Below, one piece after another: positions 7,139 through 11,115 of a stretch of 11,115 bases of DNA. Within the stretch, counting starts at the first letter, position 1. The number at the start of each line of letters is the position of its first letter. The notes below the pieces were generated by a model. The model did not search any database and was not told where the DNA came from. It worked only from the letters and a program-made list of their open reading frames with translations. Made by a program: the position numbers and the translations under genes. Origin of the DNA: an uncultured archaeon (GTDB lineage: Archaea > Thermoproteota > Nitrososphaeria > Nitrososphaerales > CALBXV01); assembly GCA_937890045.1 (NCBI GenBank), contig CALBXV010000371.1:1-11115 (forward strand). Reading direction: 5' to 3'.

Positions 7139-7744
7139 ATGTCAAAGATTAATAAAATTACAGGTTTTGTTTTACCTTTAGATAAGAAAGATGTAGATAC
7201 AGATCAAATAATTCCACAAAATTTTTTAAAAGCAATTGATAAAAAAGGATTTGGAAAAAACCTATTTCATGGTTGGAGATTTAATGCTTTAGGTGAACCG
7301 GAGAAAAAATTTGTATTAAATAATCCCATATATAAAAACTCGAAAATTTTATTGACTAGAGAAAATTTTGGTTGTGGGAGTTCTAGAGAACATGCTGTAT
7401 GGGCGTTAAAAGATTATGGATTTAAAGTTATAATATCAAGTTCATTTTCAGATATATTTTATAGTAATTGTTTAAAGAATTTCGTGTTACCAATTATTTT
7501 AAGTAAAGATGAAATTGAATATTTATTCAGTGAAATAAATAATAATCAATATGAAATTACAGTAAATTTAACTAATCAAATTATAACTAACTCTAATCTA
7601 AACATTAAATTTGAAATTGATGATCATACTAAAAATAAATTAATTAATGGATTAGATGATATAGATATTACATTAAAATTTGATTCAAAGATTGCTGAAT
7701 ATGAAGAAAATATGGTTATTTATATAGATAAAAGTATGTCATAA
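7139..7744 (+). CDS. leuD: 3-isopropylmalate dehydratase small subunit
   Basis: LeuD is the swivelling small subunit that completes the isomerase active site and recognises the isopropylmalate side chain. Visible blocks are DVDTDQIIPQNFL (about 18-30), LFHGWRFN and the signature ENFGCGSSREHAVWAL (about 75-90), where the usual Pro of HAPWAL is Val. At 201 residues it is the long bacterial-type LeuD; short archaeal forms are about 165-170. Its ATG lies one base after the leuC TAA, and GGAGTG in the last codons of leuC acts as a plausible ribosome-binding site. Confidence 0.96.
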   Translation: MSKINKITGFVLPLDKKDVDTDQIIPQNFLKAIDKKGFGKNLFHGWRFNALGEPEKKFVLNNPIYKNSKILLTRENFGCGSSREHAVWALKDYGFKVIISSSFSDIFYSNCLKNFVLPIILSKDEIEYLFSEINNNQYEITVNLTNQIITNSNLNIKFEIDDHTKNKLINGLDDIDITLKFDSKIAEYEENMVIYIDKSMS

Positions 7745-7750
7745 TCAAAT

Positions 7751-7773
7751 TATAAAAGTAAATATAATAAATA
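7751..7773 (+). promoter_or_regulatory. TATA-like element before npdG
   Basis: The 53-bp leuD-npdG gap contains TATAAAAG at 7751-7758 and AATATAATAAAT at 7761-7772. The second is centred about 30 bp before the npdG ATG and could drive a leaderless transcript, so npdG may have its own promoter besides read-through from leuCD. The gap is extremely AT-rich, so matches arise easily by chance. Confidence 0.35.
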
Positions 7774-7797
7774 TTAAATTATTATCAGTATATACTT

Positions 7798-8499
7798 ATG
7801 AAAATTAGTATATTAGGTGGGACTGGAGGATTAGGTCAAGGGTTAGCACTACGTTGGATTCAATATCATGATATTATAGTTGGTTCAAGATTAAAACAAA
7901 AAGCTGAGGAAACAGTAGTAAATTATAATGAAATTTTAAAAAAATTTGGTAAAAATAATAAAGGGAGACTAATAGCTGCTACTAATGAAGAAGCGGTAAA
8001 AAATTCGGATATAATATTACTTTCAACTCCTCCAGAATATACAGTTGAAATGGTAAAAAATTTAAAAAAACATATACCAAAAGACGTATTGATTATTTCA
8101 CCAGTTGTTCCAATGAAAGTGGAATCTGGAACATTTAGTTATAAAGTAGATATGATGCAAAAACATGATGTTTCTTCAGCTGCAGAAGCTATATCAACAG
8201 AATTACCAGACCATAAATTAATAACGGCGTTTCATAATCTTCCCGCTAAGGAACTAGCGAATTTAAATAAAACATTAAATGGAGATGTATTAATAGCTGG
8301 AGACGATGAAAAAGGAGTTGAAATTGTGTCAAAACTTGTTACAGATATAAATGAATTACGTCCACTTTATTGTGGTTCATTACAAACTGCTAATTTAATT
8401 GAATCCATTACACCATTATTACTAAATGTGTCACGAAATAGTAAGTTAAAACATCCTTATATTAAGATAGTTGGATCTAAGATTGATCAAAATAAATAA
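7798..8499 (+). CDS. npdG: F420H2:NADP+ oxidoreductase
   Basis: This cytosolic enzyme moves hydride between reduced coenzyme F420 and NADP+. The N-terminal Rossmann motif GGTGGLGQGLA is at 7-17 and GSRLKQKAE at 29-37, where the Arg after Ser is typical of NADP(H) 2'-phosphate recognition. DIILLSTPPEYTVEMV (71-86) forms the next strand and helix of the nucleotide-binding domain. AFHNLPAKELAN in the second half and LRPLYCGSLQTANLIESITPLLLN near the C-terminus match the F420-binding domain of TIGR01915-type proteins. At 233 residues it has normal length. It starts at ATG 7798. Its end overlaps the glycerate kinase start by about 29 bases, so the pair is probably co-transcribed. It implies that the organism makes or uses F420. 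Confidence 0.92.
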   Translation: MKISILGGTGGLGQGLALRWIQYHDIIVGSRLKQKAEETVVNYNEILKKFGKNNKGRLIAATNEEAVKNSDIILLSTPPEYTVEMVKNLKKHIPKDVLIISPVVPMKVESGTFSYKVDMMQKHDVSSAAEAISTELPDHKLITAFHNLPAKELANLNKTLNGDVLIAGDDEKGVEIVSKLVTDINELRPLYCGSLQTANLIESITPLLLNVSRNSKLKHPYIKIVGSKIDQNK

Positions 8500-9859
8500 A
8501 GAAAATTTACTCATTAATAATGGTATAACAAAAAAGAATAGTAAAAATCGAAAAATTTTACTTGAAACATTACAAACTGTTTTTGAAATTTCGAATCCAG
8601 ATAATATAATAAGATCTAAGATTAAATTAATAGAAAATAATTTAATAATTAACAATAAGTCATATGATTTAAGTCAATTTAAACGAATTAAAGTGATTGG
8701 GGCTGGAAAGGCAGTAGCAAATATGGCTCAAAATATTGAAAAAATTTTAGGAGATAAAATAACAGATGGAGTAATTATAATACCAGATTATTTAGAAAAG
8801 CCCGCTTTAAATAAAATTAAAATAATGTATGGTACACACCCTTTTCCAAGTCAAAATAGTATAAATGGAACTAAAGAAATCATGAAATTGTTAAAATTTT
8901 CAAATGATGGTGATTTAATTTTAAATATTTTATCTGGTGGTGGTTCATCTTTACTTTCACTACCTGCAAAAGAAGTTACAATTGAAGATAAGATAGAAAC
9001 TTCAAATTTATTAATGAAAAGTGGAGCAACTATACATGATTTAAATGTTGTAAGAAAACATATTTCAGATATTAAAGGTGGTTTATTAGCAAAATGGGCA
9101 TATCCAGCAAGAATTGTTAGTATAATTATATCAGATGTTGTAGGTGATCAAATAGATGTAATTGCATCTGGACCAACGGCTCCAGATTCTTCAACATTTC
9201 AAGATTCAATAAATATCTTGAAAAAATTTAATGTATGGAATAAAATTTCAGATAATATTAAAAACAGATTAACTAAAGGAGTTGGGGGTAAAATTGAGGA
9301 GACTCCGAAATTTGTTGATAAATGTTTTAAAAAAGTTGATAATTTAATTATATTCACTAATAGAGATGTTTGTAATGCTGTTGTTAATAAATTACAGCAG
9401 TATATGGAGACAAAATTGTTAACATCGTTTATTGAGGGTGAAGCTAGTGTTGTAGGGTCTTTAATTGGTTCAATAGTTTTAGAGGCAAAATCACATATGA
9501 ATGATAAAAAATCAGGTTTAGCATATGTATTTGGTGGAGAAACTAGTGTAACAGTAAAAAATAATGGTAAAGGAGGACGGAATTTAGAATTATGTCTAGG
9601 AGCAAGTAAGAAGATAAAAGATCATGATGGAATAGTGGTAGCTTCTATTGCTACTGATGGAGTAGATGGTGTAACAGATGCTGCAGGTGGAATATGTGAT
9701 GGGAGAACCATTCAACGTGGTTTAGATAAGAGAATGGAGGTTGAGGATTATTTGAAAAGAAATGATAGCTATAATTTTTTGCAGAGACTTGATGATCTAA
9801 TTATTACTGGTCCCACTGGAACTAATTTAAATGATATAGTAATAGTGATAATGAGCTAA
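8471..9859 (+). CDS. gckA: Glycerate 2-kinase (MOFRL/GckA family)
   Basis: The predicted reaction is ATP + D-glycerate to 2-phosphoglycerate, feeding the lower glycolytic/gluconeogenic trunk. The 462-residue length fits the family. The N-terminal domain has VIGAGKAVANM (75-85), GTHPFPS (121-127), SGGGSSLLSLP (155-165), NVVRKHIS (192-199) and SDVVGD...ASGPTAPD (221-239). The C-terminal MOFRL domain has GGETSVTVKNNGKGGRNLEL and ATDGVDGVTDAAGG. These cover the expected nucleotide and substrate loops. The start is uncertain: TTG 8471 gives a 29-base overlap with npdG and TTG 8483 a 17-base overlap; both are in frame, and conserved sequence begins only after about residue 25. The stop codon overlaps the stop of the convergent zinc-ribbon gene. 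Semi-phosphorylative sugar or glyoxylate-derived glycerate are possible sources; none is shown by neighbours. Confidence 0.93.
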   Translation: MDLRLIKINKENLLINNGITKKNSKNRKILLETLQTVFEISNPDNIIRSKIKLIENNLIINNKSYDLSQFKRIKVIGAGKAVANMAQNIEKILGDKITDGVIIIPDYLEKPALNKIKIMYGTHPFPSQNSINGTKEIMKLLKFSNDGDLILNILSGGGSSLLSLPAKEVTIEDKIETSNLLMKSGATIHDLNVVRKHISDIKGGLLAKWAYPARIVSIIISDVVGDQIDVIASGPTAPDSSTFQDSINILKKFNVWNKISDNIKNRLTKGVGGKIEETPKFVDKCFKKVDNLIIFTNRDVCNAVVNKLQQYMETKLLTSFIEGEASVVGSLIGSIVLEAKSHMNDKKSGLAYVFGGETSVTVKNNGKGGRNLELCLGASKKIKDHDGIVVASIATDGVDGVTDAAGGICDGRTIQRGLDKRMEVEDYLKRNDSYNFLQRLDDLIITGPTGTNLNDIVIVIMS

Positions 9860-10245
9860 TTTATTTTATCAAACTTTTCTATTAACTCTACATATTGTTG
9901 AATTAAAGATAGTAATTTCAATTGTTTGTCTATATCAGATTCGTTATCAATTAATTGTAATATTTCATTTATTTTATTATTAAGAATGGTTTTGTAGGTT
10001 GAAGAATCAGTAGAAGATTTTTTAGTGCTTTTTTTAACTTCTTTTTTAGAAGTGGGTTTTTTAGATACTTGTTTACCACTTGGAGTGGTGACTTGGTCAC
10101 ATTGAACGCAAATATTCTGATTTTTATATTTTATTTGAACCCCATTACAATTCAAGCATGGGTCCTGTAAAATAGCGGCTCCTTTTAATAATAGAGAAGC
10201 TGCATTAGATAATTTTTTTTCGGAATCTTTCAACTTAAATTTCAC
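9856..10245 (-). CDS. Zinc-ribbon protein, p27/Sjogren autoantigen (UPF0148) type
   Basis: A 129-residue protein with the layout of the Sjogren/scleroderma autoantigen 1 (p27, PF06677) family, whose archaeal function is unknown. Residues 8-27 (SEKKLSNAASLLLKGAAIL) form the typical helix before the metal site. Cys30, Cys33, Cys46 and Cys49 make a small zinc ribbon, as expected. A Lys/Ser/Thr-rich linker (about 58-82) leads to a C-terminal helix or coiled coil (about 84-127). The start is GTG 10245, with AT-rich TATA-like sequence 15-35 bp upstream and no Shine-Dalgarno site. It ends with TAG at 9856-9858, inside the TAA of the convergent glycerate kinase gene. Cell-division or nucleic-acid roles have been suggested for eukaryotic relatives, but nothing here decides that. 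Confidence 0.8.
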   Translation of the reverse strand: MKFKLKDSEKKLSNAASLLLKGAAILQDPCLNCNGVQIKYKNQNICVQCDQVTTPSGKQVSKKPTSKKEVKKSTKKSSTDSSTYKTILNNKINEILQLIDNESDIDKQLKLLSLIQQYVELIEKFDKIN

Positions 10246-10306
10246 AAATCACATTTAATATATATTATTAGTTTAAAAAATATTTTATATAATAATTTCT
10301 GTCAAC

Positions 10307-10455
10307 AAAAAACAGCAAAAAATTTTGAAAAACAATGAAAAAATTTGAAAAACAACGAAAATATTGCTAAAAACACGTGTATTTCATGGATCAGACTAGT
10401 AAATAAGCCTGATTTAGCCTGTGTTTGCCTTGTTTTACGTGAATTTCAGTGTTTT
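10307..10455. repeat. Helically phased A-tract / T-tract array (likely curved DNA)
   Basis: Seven runs of 4-6 A start at 10307, 10317, 10328, 10338, 10348, 10358 and 10369, with spacings of 10, 11, 10, 10, 10 and 11 bp. That is one per helical turn. Within this, 10321-10340 and 10341-10360 are 20-bp direct repeats with 18 of 20 identical bases. Short T-runs continue the rhythm at 10382, 10413, 10424, 10433, 10444 and 10452. Such phasing is known to bend DNA strongly. The array fills most of the gap between the divergent zinc-ribbon and YHYH-like genes (10246-10541), which has no gene. Possible roles are promoter architecture, archaeal histone placement or a nucleoid-protein site; the sequence shows only the phasing. 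Confidence 0.7.
10375..10448 (+). repeat. Pair of 12-bp direct repeats flanking short GCCTG repeats
   Basis: ACGTGTATTTCA (10375-10386) and ACGTGAATTTCA (10437-10448) differ at one base and start 62 bp apart, close to six helical turns. Between them GCCTGATTTA, GCCTGTGTTT and GCCTTGTTTT follow one another (10408-10436) at 10-11 bp. The first 12-mer overlaps the 8-bp palindrome ACACGTGT (10373-10380). These look like protein-binding sites or remnants of tandem duplication upstream of the YHYH-like gene. Confidence 0.45.
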
Positions 10456-10504
10456 CTGAGCACGAGTTTATTAGATATAATTCATTAAAAATAATTGTCT
10501 TTGA

Positions 10505-10519
10505 AATTAACTGTTAATT
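10505..10519. promoter_or_regulatory. Palindrome upstream of the YHYH-like gene
   Basis: AATTAAC-T-GTTAATT is a perfect 7-bp inverted repeat with a one-base centre, 28 bp before the ATG at 10548 and downstream of the TATA-like stretch TTATTAGATATAAT (about 10469-10482). Its position near the transcription start suits a repressor operator. The AT-rich sequence makes chance possible. Confidence 0.3.
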
Positions 10520-10534
10520 CTGTTCCAATAAAAA

Positions 10535-10538
10535 TGGA
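10535..10538 (+). promoter_or_regulatory. Shine-Dalgarno site choosing ATG 10548
   Basis: GGAG ends 9 bases before ATG 10548 but only 3 bases before the in-frame ATG 10542, so it favours the second ATG. The ATG at 10534 that overlaps it is in another frame and hits a stop after five codons. Confidence 0.5.
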
Positions 10539-10547
10539 GTCATGTCC

Positions 10548-11115
10548 ATGAAAAAATATATTGCTGTTGGAATAGTAATTGTAGCAGCAACAATTTTACT
10601 AGCTGTTATAGTAGGAGGAGGGATTGCAATAGGGACAATAGTTCCAAAAGATACGTTACAGTATATTAACGAAGAAATATATGAATTTGAAAATATTGAT
10701 AATGAGAATTTATCTGAAGATGTGCCAACATTCACAATCACTTCAAAACTTTGCGACGGTGAAGAGGGTCCAGACTGTACTAAATTACGTCTAGGAGATG
10801 ATTACTTAACAACCTCGACTCCAGCAAAGGGCTACCTATATTCTTGTATAAATAAGAATCCGGATATACCTGGTTTTGCACATTCTATAGAAAGTAGGAT
10901 TACTTGGATTGATTTTGATGGTAGAACATGGAATTTTTTGAAAAAACTGTGGCTGCCACAAGGAATATTCAATCCACAAATAGGAACCTACACAGAAACG
11001 ATCTTGGATGATAATCGTCTAATAAACGTCAATAATCTACCAGTTGATGGGAAGATCGGGGACTGGCCTATGACAAATTACCCTATACTAACTGAGATAG
11101 ACCCTAATCCTGGCA
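10548..11115 (+). CDS. Membrane-anchored exported protein, YHYH-like (partial, runs off right edge)
   Basis: An open frame of 189 codons continues past the right edge. Residues 4-31 form one long hydrophobic Val/Ile/Ala/Gly segment after MKK, a signal anchor or uncleaved signal peptide, so the rest should lie outside the cell membrane. The exported part has Cys residues in LCDGEEGPDC and GYLYSC, then SRITWIDFDGRTWNF, and NLPVDGKIGDWPM followed by EIDPNPG. The order of a GYxxSC-like block, a Trp-rich block, an NLPV-like block and a DPNP-like block resembles YHYH-domain proteins common in marine archaea and bacteria. The name-giving motif is not visible, so this is tentative. Function of that family is not established. 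Hand-counted G+C over 10741-11100 is about 38%, well above the 20-26% sampled in other genes, with many C-ending codons. The start ATG 10548 is backed by GGAG at 10535. Confidence 0.65.
   Translation, partial: MKKYIAVGIVIVAATILLAVIVGGGIAIGTIVPKDTLQYINEEIYEFENIDNENLSEDVPTFTITSKLCDGEEGPDCTKLRLGDDYLTTSTPAKGYLYSCINKNPDIPGFAHSIESRITWIDFDGRTWNFLKKLWLPQGIFNPQIGTYTETILDDNRLINVNNLPVDGKIGDWPMTNYPILTEIDPNPG

Noticed and set aside
10300..10380. CRISPR array from the 20-bp repeats.
   Set aside because: The repeats are adjacent, without unique spacers, and are explained by phased A-tracts.
10514..10741. Minus-strand frame opposite the start of the YHYH-like gene.
   Set aside because: The plus strand has a ribosome-binding site, an anchor segment and continues open to the edge; the minus frame is its shadow.

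Overview
The window looks like a chromosomal piece of a very AT-rich archaeon, most probably a marine-type member of the Nitrososphaerota (Thaumarchaeota). The evidence is an archaeal SRP RNA with an Alu-like part, archaeal TOPRIM-type DnaG, Pelota, a TtuA-type tRNA thiolase, an F420-dependent NADP reductase, a p27/autoantigen-like zinc protein and a YHYH-like envelope protein. TATA boxes lie about 25 bp in front of genes, and many genes start at TTG or GTG. The lineage is inferred from memory of these families; no database search was possible. Hand counts give about 20-26% G+C in typical genes, against about 38% in the last gene.

Layout. Positions 1-685 (minus) hold the N-terminal part of an unrecognised protein that runs off the left edge. 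Positions 686-944 hold no clear gene but contain structured, G+C-richer segments. Positions 945-1262 (minus) are the SRP RNA, whose TATA box sits at the 3' end of the next gene, a ttuA-like tRNA 2-thiolation enzyme (1289-2206, minus). Positions 2336-3202 (plus) are a P1/DmpA-family peptidase interrupted by one in-frame TGA. Positions 5505-3221 (minus) are a dnaG-pelota pair, both linked to RNA quality control. Positions 5506-5733 are a divergent promoter region with a possible 20-residue micro-ORF. Positions 5734-9859 (plus) are a compact run of leuC, leuD, npdG and a glycerate 2-kinase gene. A small zinc-ribbon gene (9856-10245, minus) meets the kinase gene tail to tail with overlapping stop codons. 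Positions 10246-10541 are an intergenic region with seven A-tracts in helical phase, followed by phased T-tracts and short repeats. From 10548 to the right edge is the start of a membrane-anchored, YHYH-like exported protein of different base composition.

How the genes fit together. Most of the window is housekeeping: protein targeting (SRP RNA), tRNA modification, ribosome rescue plus exosome-associated DnaG, leucine biosynthesis (isopropylmalate isomerase), F420/NADP redox exchange and entry of glycerate into lower glycolysis/gluconeogenesis. I see no mobile element, CRISPR array or defence island. The observations most worth a second look are the curved, helically phased intergenic DNA at 10.3-10.46 kb, the single in-frame stop in the P1 peptidase gene, and the structured non-coding block next to the SRP RNA.
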